Assembly: GCA_023412475.1 (NCBI GenBank)
Contig: JAEYNR010000067.1
Location: 1-47,019, forward strand
DNA length: 47,019 bases
From: Fibrobacterota bacterium
GTDB lineage: Bacteria; Fibrobacterota; Chitinivibrionia; Chitinivibrionales; Chitinispirillaceae
Reading direction: 5' to 3'
Below the pieces are notes generated by a model. That model saw only the letters and a program-made list of their open reading frames with translations, was not told where the DNA came from and made no database searches. The position numbers were made by a program, and so were the translations under genes. Numbering within the stretch: the first letter of the stretch is position 1; the number at the start of each line of letters is the position of its first letter. Below, one piece after another: positions 15,508 through 24,301 of the stretch.

Positions 15508-16938
15508 TCACTCCTCCAGAAACTCCACCGGTAAACTCTTTCTGCTATTTACGCCCATTTTCCTGAACTCCTCAACTCTGCGAACGATATTGCCTTTACC
15601 TTGCGATAACTGGTTCATGGCCTGGTCACATTTTTCTGATGCCTTACTGATAGCATTTTTTACCTCTAAAAGTGTATCCACAAACCCCGCAAACTTGTCA
15701 TACAGATCAGCCGCTTTACGGGCTATCTCCTGCGAATTGCGGTTCTGGTACTCGCTTTTCCACATATTCTGGATAGTGCGGAGGGTAACAAGAAGTGTCG
15801 ATGGTGAAACCATGATAATTCTCTTACGATAGGCATATTCAAAAAGGGATGGATCCCTGCGGATCGCAGCCACAAAAGCCGCCTCCAAAGGCATAAACAT
15901 TAACACATAATCAAGAGTCTTCAGCTCTGAAAGCGAATCGTAGGACTTTGCGCTTAGCTGATCGATATGATTTCGCACCGAAGAAAGATGTGTCTCAAGA
16001 AAATCTTCTCTGAGGGGTTCTTCCTCAGTATTTACCATTGATTCGTAAGCGGTAAGTGTTACCTTCGAATCAATAATTATATCCCTGTCACCTGGAATAT
16101 GTACAATCACATCCGGAATCTGCCTTTTGCCATCATTATCTGACATACTTACCTGAGTGTCAAATTCAACTCCTTTTTTCAGTCCAGATAACTCAAGGGC
16201 CCGCTCCAGAATCATCTCACCCCAGTTCCCCTGAGTTTTGTTCTCGCCTTTCAGTGCCCGGGTAAGATTCCGGGCTTCCTTGTTAACCTGCTGGTTAAGA
16301 TCTGAAAGTACTTTTATCTGTTCAAAAAGACTTTGCCGTTCCTTGGTATCATTTGTATAAACATCCTCAACTCTCTTTCTGAAATCACCCAACTGGTCTC
16401 TTAAGGGGTTAAGCAGAAGGCCAAGACTGTCCTTATTCTGCTGAGAAAATTTTCTACTGTTCTCTTCAAAAATTGAAGCAGCTAAACTCACGAATTCATT
16501 TTTAAGCTGTTCTCTTGCACCTTCCAGTAATTGCAGCTTCTCTATATTCTGCTTTCGCTCCATCTCTAACTGCGTCTGTAACTGTAAGATTTTTCCATGA
16601 TCATCCCTGTTAATCCTGACAGATTCATTCAATTTTGTATCAATGGAATCCAAAGCACTCTTTAGCTCACCAATTCTATCCTTCTGTGCCTGTAACTGGC
16701 TTTCTAATCCTGCGATCTGGTTCTGAGCCGAACTCAGGCTGCTCTGCAACAACTCTTTATCATTTTGTAAGCTGTTTTTTTCTGTCTCAAACAACTCGCA
16801 CTTCTCTTTCATCACCCGGATTTCATTACTGAAAGGAGCCCTGAGACGTATTCGCCCGATAATTATCAACAGTGGTATAGCTGCGAGAAAAATTCCTGCA
16901 AAAAAACCTGCAACAAAAGCCAGACTTTCACCAGACAT
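15508..16938 (-). CDS. rmuC: DNA recombination protein RmuC
   Basis: The protein is 476 aa from ATG 16938, preceded by AGAGGTGGAG; an earlier in-frame TTG at 16959 is less likely. It has an N-terminal transmembrane helix (LAFVAGFFAGIFLAAIPLLI) and a long coiled coil to about residue 220. The conserved RmuC nuclease-like domain follows: NLTRALKGENKTQGNWGEMI, RQIPDVIVHIPGDRDIIIDS, LDYVLMFMPLEAAF and YRKRIIMVSPSTLLVTLRTI. RmuC restrains inversion and other rearrangement between short inverted repeats. A small secreted coiled-coil gene lies upstream on the same strand. Confidence 0.95.
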   Translation of the reverse strand: MSGESLAFVAGFFAGIFLAAIPLLIIIGRIRLRAPFSNEIRVMKEKCELFETEKNSLQNDKELLQSSLSSAQNQIAGLESQLQAQKDRIGELKSALDSIDTKLNESVRINRDDHGKILQLQTQLEMERKQNIEKLQLLEGAREQLKNEFVSLAASIFEENSRKFSQQNKDSLGLLLNPLRDQLGDFRKRVEDVYTNDTKERQSLFEQIKVLSDLNQQVNKEARNLTRALKGENKTQGNWGEMILERALELSGLKKGVEFDTQVSMSDNDGKRQIPDVIVHIPGDRDIIIDSKVTLTAYESMVNTEEEPLREDFLETHLSSVRNHIDQLSAKSYDSLSELKTLDYVLMFMPLEAAFVAAIRRDPSLFEYAYRKRIIMVSPSTLLVTLRTIQNMWKSEYQNRNSQEIARKAADLYDKFAGFVDTLLEVKNAISKASEKCDQAMNQLSQGKGNIVRRVEEFRKMGVNSRKSLPVEFLEE

Positions 16939-16994
16939 CTCCACCTCTTCTTTTTGCAAATACAGCCTGCATGGTTTAGGCGTTTAAAAAAATA

Positions 16995-17107
16995 TTTAGC
17001 TGTTTAGCTGTTTAGCTGTTTAGCTGTTTAGCTGTTCAGCCGTTTAGCCGTTTAGCCGTTCAGCCGTTCAGCCGTTCAGCCGTTCAGCCGTGTAGCTGTG
17101 TAGCTGT
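16995..17107. repeat. Octanucleotide tandem repeat (TTYAGCYG), about 14 units
   Basis: Successive 8-bp units drift from TTTAGCTG through TTTAGCCG and TTCAGCCG to TGTAGCTG, with no change of register over about 113 bp. The right end runs into the 3' end of the small secreted protein gene (stop at 17076-17078). Confidence 0.95.
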
Positions 17108-17351
17108 TAATCGAAATCCTTTTCACTCCGGGTTTACTTCTTTCCTCCAGCTTCTCCACTTTTTTCTCAAGTTCATCAACCCTTTTACGTAGCAACTCCA
17201 GATTGCTCTCAACCTGCTCACTGCAGCTTTCTTTCCCACTAAATATCTTTCCTATCTTTAAGATACTATTATTATCGCCCTTTGCCACCGATAAGCTTGC
17301 CAGAAGATGAATCGAGATGATTGTCACCAGAAGAAATAAGGATCGCTGCAT
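17076..17351 (-). CDS. Small secreted coiled-coil protein ending in an octamer repeat
   Basis: The frame of 91 aa from ATG 17351 (GGGG just upstream; a GTG lies two codons earlier) has a signal peptide (MQRSLFLLVTIISIHLLASL) and a coiled-coil heptad region (ESNLELLRKRVDELEKKVEKL). The last ten residues, NSYTATRLNG, and the stop are encoded by the octanucleotide repeat. Since 8 is not a multiple of 3, each unit gained or lost would change the frame of the tail and move the stop. It may share a transcript with rmuC. No family recognised. Confidence 0.6.
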   Translation of the reverse strand: MQRSLFLLVTIISIHLLASLSVAKGDNNSILKIGKIFSGKESCSEQVESNLELLRKRVDELEKKVEKLEERSKPGVKRISINSYTATRLNG

Positions 17352-17522
17352 GTACACCCCATTTTTCGTTGAATTTTATAATCTGTTTTCAACTGTTTAC
17401 GGGAAGCGCCCTGTTTTTATTTTGCTTGAAAGTCAAAAATATAAAGAATAATATTTCAGAAAAATTGTAGTTACAAGGTATTTAAAATTTATCAATTGTC
17501 CCTCGTTTCCACATCCTGTTTT

Positions 17523-17563
17523 CCTGTTCTTGTTTCGAATTACGAGCTTCGGATTTCGTGCTT
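17523..17563. repeat. Dispersed 41-bp repeat, copy 1
   Basis: A 41-bp segment beginning CCTGTTCTTGTTTCGAAT and ending GGATTTCGTGCTT recurs at 25788-25828 with three mismatches. This copy overlaps the 3' end of the GT2-DUF2062 gene, supplying its last codons and stop. Confidence 0.85.
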
Positions 17564-18709
17564 TCCATCCCCTCCCGCTCTCCACCTGAAAAGCAGATAA
17601 GACACTCCAAATGTTAAAATACCACATATTACAGCTAACAGTATACTTCCCAGAAAGTAGTAAACAGCCGTGTTCATCAGTCCACCCCTGAAAAAAGAAT
17701 GTGGAAATATTCTGCACCAATCAACAATCCCCGATACGATATAATCCGGTATCGTAATCTTTCCTGCAGCCGCACCTGCAGCAAACCAGAATGGAAGAAG
17801 AGGAGCCGATGAGATACTCACGCCCAGAAGAGCCAAGGGACGGTTCAGCTTAAAAGCAAATGTAGCTATTAGAAGCATCAGCACCTGTAATCCATGAAAT
17901 GGTGTGATTGCCAGAAACACTCCTGCTGCCAGTGAACCGGCAGCTTTCAACGGAGTTGCATTGGCTCTCAATTCCCGTCTGATCAGATTTTTTACACTCT
18001 TTGCAAACAGGTTCCATGAAAACTTTTTAGTACCATTCTCTCGGGGGAAAAGAAAAGTACCCATCGACCTGACAATTCTAGCGAAGTCATAGAATGGTCG
18101 GAAATGAGAAACAATTTCCTTTCCGGTAGTATTGGTAATGTGGACTGGAAAAGTTTTTACCGGCAGATCGTTCCAAACAGCAAGGAGAAGCACTTCCAGC
18201 TCAAACTCATAACGTTCACCGGTTCTGTATTGAAGATTATTTACAAATTCAAGCGAATACGCTCTGAAGCCACATAATGGATCTTTAATGTAATGACCCG
18301 TGCTCAGATAATACCAGCAGCGGCAGATCAGATTTCTGAAAGAATTGCAGCTTCCACCAATAGAACGCTCTCCCGCCCACAGAGCTTCCGGGTCTTTTTT
18401 TATGCAGTCAACAAACAGTCGGATATCTTCAGGCAGATGCTGACCGTCTGCATCGACAGTTATTACATGAGTAAAGCCTGAATTACCGGCAAGACTAAAA
18501 CCGGCTTTAAGTGCAGCGCCTTTTCCCCTGTTTCTGTCAAATTGAATCAGTTGAATGCCATCTGTATTTCCGAGAATCTCACCTGTCCCGTCGGTAGACC
18601 CATCATTAACAACAATAATCTGTTTACAGTATTTTTTTACAGAACCGATTACATCAGTAATAGTTTCGGCATTATTATAAACCGGGATAATAATCGCGAT
18701 GGAAATCAA
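17540..18709 (-). CDS. GT2 glycosyltransferase fused to DUF2062 membrane domain
   Basis: The 389-aa protein starts at TTG 18709 (AGGAAC upstream). An N-terminal family 2 glycosyltransferase domain (1 to about 225) of the dolichol-phosphate mannose synthase-like type has IIIPVYNNAETI, VVNDGSTDGTGE, NRGKGAALKAGF and the metal-binding VDADGQH near residue 94. The C-terminal DUF2062 domain (about 245-385) has ATPLKAAGSLAAGVFLAITP and several membrane helices. It would transfer sugar to a lipid carrier or lipid at the inner membrane. It is last in the minus-strand run beginning with the E1 gene, 32 bp after the PaaK-like ligase. Its final residues (KHEIRSS) and stop come from a dispersed repeat. 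Confidence 0.85.
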   Translation of the reverse strand: MISIAIIIPVYNNAETITDVIGSVKKYCKQIIVVNDGSTDGTGEILGNTDGIQLIQFDRNRGKGAALKAGFSLAGNSGFTHVITVDADGQHLPEDIRLFVDCIKKDPEALWAGERSIGGSCNSFRNLICRCWYYLSTGHYIKDPLCGFRAYSLEFVNNLQYRTGERYEFELEVLLLAVWNDLPVKTFPVHITNTTGKEIVSHFRPFYDFARIVRSMGTFLFPRENGTKKFSWNLFAKSVKNLIRRELRANATPLKAAGSLAAGVFLAITPFHGLQVLMLLIATFAFKLNRPLALLGVSISSAPLLPFWFAAGAAAGKITIPDYIVSGIVDWCRIFPHSFFRGGLMNTAVYYFLGSILLAVICGILTFGVSYLLFRWRAGGDGKHEIRSS

Positions 18710-18741
18710 AATATGAAGTTCCTATCGATCGAATGTGCTGA

Positions 18742-20043
18742 TTACCGAAGCACTTCTGCGGGCTTTTTTCGCCAGTCCAGTATCCTGACTTTTTCCCCGG
18801 TTGAGCCCCGCATCGATTGAATTGTTGGCAGATTAGAAACCAGAATGGGAAAATTCACCCTGGCAACCGCCCTGAGGTGATTGGCGATTTTCTCCACTGA
18901 TGCCGGTGTGGTAGCAATATGAAGTGCCACCTGATCAGACGAGGAGCTGTCATTTTCGATTACCAGTATGTAATCATTAATCTCTTCTATTGCATCAAGC
19001 GCATTGGTAATAGTTAATGGATAAACGGTTTCGCCCCTGTATTTTATCAATTGAGATGTACGTCCCAGAATCGGCCCAATACGCAAAGAATTGCGTCCGC
19101 AACTACATGGACTATTTATTTTAAAGGTAATATCACCGGTTTTATACCTTAACAAAGGCAATCCTTCCACACCCAGTGGGGTAACCACCAGCTCCCCTGC
19201 TTTACCATCAGGAAGCACATTTCCATGCTCATCAACAATCTCAGTATAAACCAGTTCCGGGTGAGCATGTCCCCCCTGGTGTGCCAGACACTCGCAATAA
19301 GATACCGATGCTTCAGTGGAATTGTACGAAGAAAAAACCTCCGCATCCCAGAGTTGCTGAATCGTTTTTCCAATAGAATTAAGCTGCATTTCACAGTCTC
19401 TGATACTCTCACCTGTACAAATTATCTTGCAGATGGAGCTCTTTGCAGGATCAATCTGTTTTTTCTTAAGATCCAAAGCCAGTTTCTTTAAAAGGGAAGG
19501 TGAGGCAACTACTACAGAAGGCTTAAGTTGATCGATGTAATACCTTTGAACATCCGGCGAAAGAATTCCGGTTCGCATAGTATTGCAACCTAGAAGAATC
19601 AAACCCCGGTAATAAGCCATTCCAGCAAAACAGAGCTGGTCAAAACTGATCATTATCTGTGCAGCATCTTCACTATTGATCCCTGCACCATGAAAAGAGA
19701 GTGCCTCGTTAAAGGCCAGGCGTTCAAGATCGTTTGCAGTAAGCGGAAAAACCAGAGGATTACCCGAAGAACAGTTGGTTGTTACAGTCTCATGTATCTG
19801 TGGCTGATCTGCAGCAATAAATTTTGAGAGGTTATCCGAAACTCTTTGTCTGGTTGTAAATTTAAGCTTCTCGAAATCATCTATAGAATTGATATCATCG
19901 GATGAAACATCCCATAGAGCATCCTTGTAATATGCAGATGATTCCTTAAGGTATTTGACATGATTTCGTAATGCCCGAAGCGTCCTGGCTTCGATCTGAT
20001 CAAACGACAAAAACTCCCATGATAATTCCGGCCTGAAATCCAA
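18742..20043 (-). CDS. PaaK-like adenylate-forming ligase
   Basis: The 433-aa protein starts at TTG 20043 with AAGAGGTGA upstream. It resembles phenylacetate-CoA ligases: N-terminal LRNHVKYLKESSAYYKDALW, the Ser/Gly-rich phosphate loop NCSSGNP, adenine-binding YNSTEAS, LLRYKTGDI, a CSCGR cluster, GRTSQLIKYRGETVYP and a C-terminal STGEKVRI whose Lys may be catalytic. Such enzymes activate a carboxylic acid as acyl-AMP for transfer to CoA or a carrier protein. Beside a lipoyl-KAS III fusion and a 2-oxoacid E1 it probably activates an aromatic or fatty acid for a lipid pathway; the substrate is unknown. Confidence 0.8.
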   Translation of the reverse strand: MDFRPELSWEFLSFDQIEARTLRALRNHVKYLKESSAYYKDALWDVSSDDINSIDDFEKLKFTTRQRVSDNLSKFIAADQPQIHETVTTNCSSGNPLVFPLTANDLERLAFNEALSFHGAGINSEDAAQIMISFDQLCFAGMAYYRGLILLGCNTMRTGILSPDVQRYYIDQLKPSVVVASPSLLKKLALDLKKKQIDPAKSSICKIICTGESIRDCEMQLNSIGKTIQQLWDAEVFSSYNSTEASVSYCECLAHQGGHAHPELVYTEIVDEHGNVLPDGKAGELVVTPLGVEGLPLLRYKTGDITFKINSPCSCGRNSLRIGPILGRTSQLIKYRGETVYPLTITNALDAIEEINDYILVIENDSSSSDQVALHIATTPASVEKIANHLRAVARVNFPILVSNLPTIQSMRGSTGEKVRILDWRKKPAEVLR

Positions 20044-20130
20044 TGATCACCTCTTCCGCAAAGATTTCTCAGATCGAACGAATAATAAAAATACTATGAA
20101 TTTGAATCGGGTAGGTAATGATTATCATCC

Positions 20131-20886
20131 CTACGATGGCCATCGGGGTAATTCTCTGAGGCTTATTACTTTATGATGAGAGATAATTATGTGATCAATG
20201 AGTGGAAGTTCAAGCATTTTACCAAGAGTAAATATTCTTTCGGTAATCAGCCAGTCTGCTTCAGAAGGTGTCAGGCCTCCTCCGGGATGATTATGAGCAA
20301 TGATCATAGATGTGGCAGAACAGCGTAAAGCCCTCTCAATAATAAGACGAGGATAGACTGCACATTGGTTTACAGTCCCTTCTGCCACAATCTCTGTGTT
20401 TAAGATATGATTGGAATTATCAAGAAAAATGGCAGCCACGTACTCATCCTTGCGTTGACCGAAGTAAAATCGCAGATACTCTTCAACATCGTGACGATGA
20501 GTTATCAGGTCCTGTTTTTCATATCGTTCTTTAAGGCAAATCGCCATTATATCGCGTAAAAGATGAAAAAGAGCAGCACTGCGGATGGAAATTCCGCTTT
20601 CCTTAATCAACTCTTCCTCTGAAGCATTGATAATGGAACCCAGGGTTTTAAACCGGGAAACAAGATGGTGTGCAATTTGTTTGGTGTCTTTTCGCGGAAT
20701 AGCATAGGCTAAAAGAAGCTCTATTACTTCATGCAAGGCTAACGATTCAACACCTGAGTTGATATATCTCTGCATTAGCCTCGAACGATGTCCACGTGAT
20801 AACTCAGATATAGATGAAGAAGGACCGAACTGACGATGTTGATCTTTTCCCGGGAGAGAATGAACTGAATCATCCTGATGCTGCAT
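20131..20886 (-). CDS. radC: RadC family JAB/MPN metalloprotein
   Basis: This 251-aa RadC homologue has an N-terminal helix-hairpin-helix-like region (SRGHRSRLMQRYINSGVESL, then HEVIELLLAYAIPRKD) and a C-terminal JAB1/MPN domain. Its complete metal motif is IAHNHPGGGLTPSEAD (H198, H200, D211), with the upstream acidic residue probably in NTEIVAEGTVN. RadC is no longer considered a classical repair protein and its activity is unclear. It lies between the lipoyl-KAS III gene (74 bp upstream) and the ligase (87 bp downstream) on the same strand, probably as a passenger in the transcript. No clear ribosome-binding site precedes its ATG. Confidence 0.93.
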   Translation of the reverse strand: MQHQDDSVHSLPGKDQHRQFGPSSSISELSRGHRSRLMQRYINSGVESLALHEVIELLLAYAIPRKDTKQIAHHLVSRFKTLGSIINASEEELIKESGISIRSAALFHLLRDIMAICLKERYEKQDLITHRHDVEEYLRFYFGQRKDEYVAAIFLDNSNHILNTEIVAEGTVNQCAVYPRLIIERALRCSATSMIIAHNHPGGGLTPSEADWLITERIFTLGKMLELPLIDHIIISHHKVISLRELPRWPS

Positions 20887-20960
20887 AATGCTGCCCGGCT
20901 ATTAGATGTACAAAGAAAGATCTTCACCGGTATGATTTTACCCGGCCTTCTTTACCCACC

Positions 20961-22283
20961 TTACCATTCAATAGAAAGTCCAGCTACAGTTACACCCGCA
21001 CCAACTGTGCAGAATATAATGCGGTCGTTTTTCTGAAGACCACGTTCAATTTCAGAAAGTGCAATAGGTATGCTGGCACTGGAAGTATTACCAACTCTGT
21101 CAATATTCAGATAGAAACGGTCAAAAGAAACACCGCTTTTCTGAGCAGCGGCTTTTAAGATACGGCTGTTAGCCTGATGGGGAACGATCCATCTCACATC
21201 TTCAGGTTTCCAACTGCTTTTTATGATAAGTTCACGAACAACCGACGAAAAGCTTTGAGTGGCAAATCTGAAAAGAGCCTTGCCATCCAGACGAAGCCAG
21301 GGATCAAATTCGCTGGCATTGACCGGAGCTTCATATCCCGGATAGCTTCTGCGAGCCATATTGATACCTGCTGGATCGGCAAAAAGCATCTCGTTTATTA
21401 TAGTATGCCCAGGTTTAACACCCGATACGACTGTTGCCCCAGCACCATCACCAAACAGAAAATAGGTATTTCTATCCTTTTTATCCAGGACTCTTGATTG
21501 CATCTCAGAAGCTACTACCAGAACATTATCGGCTACCCCGGAGAGAACAAGACCTCTGGCAACCGATATTCCATAAAGCCATCCGGAACAAGCCGCATTA
21601 AGATCAAAAGCAGGAATCCCTCTTATGCCCAGTTTTTCCTGAAGAATACAGGCTGTTGAGGGCATTATCACATCGGGAGTAGTAGTTGACACTACAATTG
21701 CGCTGATATCAGAGGGTGTCAGTCCAGACTTTTCGATTGCCTGAACAGATGCAAGATAAGCCATATCAGAGGGTTTCTCTCCCTGTTTGGCCCAATGTCT
21801 TTCGCGAATTCCGGTTACACCGAAAATGTACTCTTCATTAATATCCAGATGCTCTACCAGAAGCTCGCTGTTTGGAACAATACGCTGAGGCAAATACGTA
21901 CCAATACCCAGGAGACTTACGGTCCGAATCTGTGGAGAGGGCTTTTGCTTTTCAATAGCTCCGATATCCATCTGAGCTGGTGCAGACTCCTTCGAACTCA
22001 CCGATGGAATAGCGTTTTTCATTGTTTCATCAGATGTATCAATCTCTATTAATGGTGAGTCAAAAGGCACAGAACAGTTTTCCTGAAAAAGCAGAGTAAC
22101 AACCATTCCATCGCAGGGTGCTTCAAAATCAAAGGTGGATTTTGCGCTCTCGACTTCTGCAAGCGCCTGCCCCTTAACAAAAGAATTTCCGGGATTAACA
22201 TACCATTTGATAATTGTTGCTTCAGTTTCTGCAGCAGCCTGTGAAGGCAGATACAGCAAGGTTCTAAATAACTCTTTACTCAC
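20961..22283 (-). CDS. Lipoyl domain fused to 3-oxoacyl-ACP synthase III (KAS III)
   Basis: The 440-aa protein starts at GTG 22283 and overlaps the E1 stop as GTGA. Residues 1 to about 83 form a lipoyl domain: VESAKSTFDFEAPCDG puts the acceptor Lys at 48, in a lipoyl context and not the AMKM of biotin carriers. A Pro/Ser/Ala-rich linker (about 85-119), like those of E2 proteins, leads into a full KAS III (about 121-440) with Cys232 (NAACSGW), His369 (PHQANSR) and Asn399 (GNTSS) all present, plus GDGAGATV. No E2 acyltransferase domain is present. The likely role is to take an acyl group from the adjacent E1 and condense it with malonyl-ACP. Confidence 0.9.
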   Translation of the reverse strand: MSKELFRTLLYLPSQAAAETEATIIKWYVNPGNSFVKGQALAEVESAKSTFDFEAPCDGMVVTLLFQENCSVPFDSPLIEIDTSDETMKNAIPSVSSKESAPAQMDIGAIEKQKPSPQIRTVSLLGIGTYLPQRIVPNSELLVEHLDINEEYIFGVTGIRERHWAKQGEKPSDMAYLASVQAIEKSGLTPSDISAIVVSTTTPDVIMPSTACILQEKLGIRGIPAFDLNAACSGWLYGISVARGLVLSGVADNVLVVASEMQSRVLDKKDRNTYFLFGDGAGATVVSGVKPGHTIINEMLFADPAGINMARRSYPGYEAPVNASEFDPWLRLDGKALFRFATQSFSSVVRELIIKSSWKPEDVRWIVPHQANSRILKAAAQKSGVSFDRFYLNIDRVGNTSSASIPIALSEIERGLQKNDRIIFCTVGAGVTVAGLSIEW

Positions 22284-24235
22284 AATTCCTCTCCGATCAT
22301 CGATTCTATTGCGCTCCTAATCCTGTTGTGGCTTGGAAAATAAAAGGTTTCAAGTTCCTTAGCGAAAGGCACTGGAGTATCCGGAGCGCTTATTAATACT
22401 GGAGCACTTTTTAGCGAATTAAAACATTCCTTGCAGATAATTGAGATGATCCGGTCTCCAGAACCTGCAGTATATCCACTCTCCTGCACAACCAGCAGAC
22501 GTCCTGTAGACCGTACAGATTCGATAATGGCACCAGTCTCTACAGGGCTTAATATAAATGGATTCCATACCTCTGCGGAATATTTCTGATTATTAACAAC
22601 CGAAATCGCAGCTTCCACCATAGCGCCAAATGCGACAATTGTTAATCTGGATCCATCAGTATACTTTCTAGGCCTGTAAATAGAATTGAGGTCGCCATTG
22701 AAATCAATATTGCCCTGTTTACCCCAGTAAAGCAATTTATGTTCAAAAACGATACAGGGGTTAGGATCATAAAAACCAGCAACCAGAGCCTCGAATGTCT
22801 CTTGTGGAGTAACCGGGAAAAAAAGCTTCAACCCTGGAAACCGTGACCATAATCCATCAAATTCTCCAGAATGAAATGCCCCCAGAGTAATCCCCCCTCC
22901 AGAAGGCATACGTATAAGAACGGGAGCTGCGGAATCAGATCTATAAAACCAGGTTGCAGTGTTCAGTCCCAGTTGGGTCACTGCTTCAGTAGCAAAATCA
23001 GCAAACTGAAACTCCATTATAGGCCGTGATCCTGTCTGTGATGCACCAAGACAAAATCCGGTTGTGGCAGATTCACACACTGGGCTGTCGATCACCCTTC
23101 CGGGATATTTTTCATAAAGACCTTTACAGGTCTTAAATGCTGAACCATATACTCCTATATCCTGCCCAATAATAAAAGCATTGCTGTTTTCTGAAAGCAG
23201 ATAATCCAGAGCAGATTGAATTGCATTCAAATTTCTTGCATTAGACGATTTGAAAGGCTCTACACGTTCAATGTTTCTCTCAGCATAAACTTTCATGGAT
23301 GTGGTATCAGGGTTAGGGCGACCATACTGAAGAGCCTGAAGAATATGATTGTTTACGGTTTCGGTAATTTGTTGCTCAAATTGTCTTATATCATCTTCTG
23401 AAAAACCGCACTCAGATAGAGAAGAGCGTGCTTTAAGCAAAGGATCATTTTCCCGCCATCTGCTCAGAAGGTCCTTTGGAACATACTCTGCCTTATCATA
23501 AACCGCATGCCCTTCAAGCCGCAAAGTCATGCACTCAATAAGTCTGGGATACTGATCCTCATTCATAACCTCCAAGGCATCACAGACCGCATTATAAACT
23601 TCCCAGACATCGGTACCATCAACAGTTATCCCTTTAATCCCATATCCAATGGCACGATCAGAAAGTCTTTTGCAGTTATACTGGTTTTTTATCGGAGTTG
23701 AATATGCATAATAATTGTTTTCAACCATAAAAAGAACAGGTGCCTCTAGAACAGAGGCCAGGTTCAATGATTCATGAAAATCACCTGTGCTACTCCCCCC
23801 ATCACCAATTGTGGTCAGCCCAAACACCTCTTCACCAGCTCTTCGAGCCGCCCAAGTGCCCCCGACCGCAGTAGAGAGCATGCTTCCTAAATGACTCATG
23901 AAAGGAAAACGACGCTTCTTCGGGTCACCATGATGCACATTGCCTTCCTTACCGCCAGTGGGGCTCTTTTCATTTGCCAAATACTGACAGATCATAGATA
24001 ACGGTGATGCTCCTGTTGCCAGATGAGCACCAAAATCACGGTGCCCCAGTGCAAACACATCTTTGCCGGGACGAAATGGAAGGGTCATCCCAACCGTTGT
24101 GGCCTCATTCCCTATACCGATTATAACAGTTCCCTTGATGTAGCCCTTGCTGAAAAGTTCCTTGAACTTCTCCTCAATCTGCCGGGAAAGAAACATATAA
24201 TAGTATGCTACTGGGAAAAACTGCTCTTTAGACAT
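22280..24235 (-). CDS. 2-oxoacid dehydrogenase E1, fused alpha and beta subunits
   Basis: The 651-aa thiamine diphosphate enzyme carries an alpha half (1 to about 330) with GNEATTVGM, GHRDFGAH and the ThDP/Mg motif GDG (144-146) to ENN (172-174). Its beta half (about 335-651) has GQDIGVYGSAF, EFQFADFATEAVTQ, RMPSGGGITLGAFHSGEFDG and the closing DTPVPFAKELE. It decarboxylates a pyruvate- or branched-chain-type 2-oxoacid and acylates a lipoyl domain, here presumably the fused lipoyl-KAS III encoded next with a 4-nt overlap. ATG 24235 lacks a good ribosome-binding site; the open frame extends 24 codons upstream to an ATC behind GGAGG. No E2 or E3 gene is in the window. Confidence 0.92.
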   Translation of the reverse strand: MSKEQFFPVAYYYMFLSRQIEEKFKELFSKGYIKGTVIIGIGNEATTVGMTLPFRPGKDVFALGHRDFGAHLATGASPLSMICQYLANEKSPTGGKEGNVHHGDPKKRRFPFMSHLGSMLSTAVGGTWAARRAGEEVFGLTTIGDGGSSTGDFHESLNLASVLEAPVLFMVENNYYAYSTPIKNQYNCKRLSDRAIGYGIKGITVDGTDVWEVYNAVCDALEVMNEDQYPRLIECMTLRLEGHAVYDKAEYVPKDLLSRWRENDPLLKARSSLSECGFSEDDIRQFEQQITETVNNHILQALQYGRPNPDTTSMKVYAERNIERVEPFKSSNARNLNAIQSALDYLLSENSNAFIIGQDIGVYGSAFKTCKGLYEKYPGRVIDSPVCESATTGFCLGASQTGSRPIMEFQFADFATEAVTQLGLNTATWFYRSDSAAPVLIRMPSGGGITLGAFHSGEFDGLWSRFPGLKLFFPVTPQETFEALVAGFYDPNPCIVFEHKLLYWGKQGNIDFNGDLNSIYRPRKYTDGSRLTIVAFGAMVEAAISVVNNQKYSAEVWNPFILSPVETGAIIESVRSTGRLLVVQESGYTAGSGDRIISIICKECFNSLKSAPVLISAPDTPVPFAKELETFYFPSHNRIRSAIESMIGEEL

Positions 24236-24301
24236 TCTTTGAGGAAACCGTATTACCTGCTTTTCAATTTCCTCATCGATCAGATGCCTGTTTTTAGTGG
24301 T

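Noticed and set aside
20961..22283. Biotin carrier domain in place of lipoyl in the KAS III fusion
   Set aside because: The Lys context is ESAKST, not the AMKM-type biotin motif, and the adjacent gene is a lipoyl-using E1.
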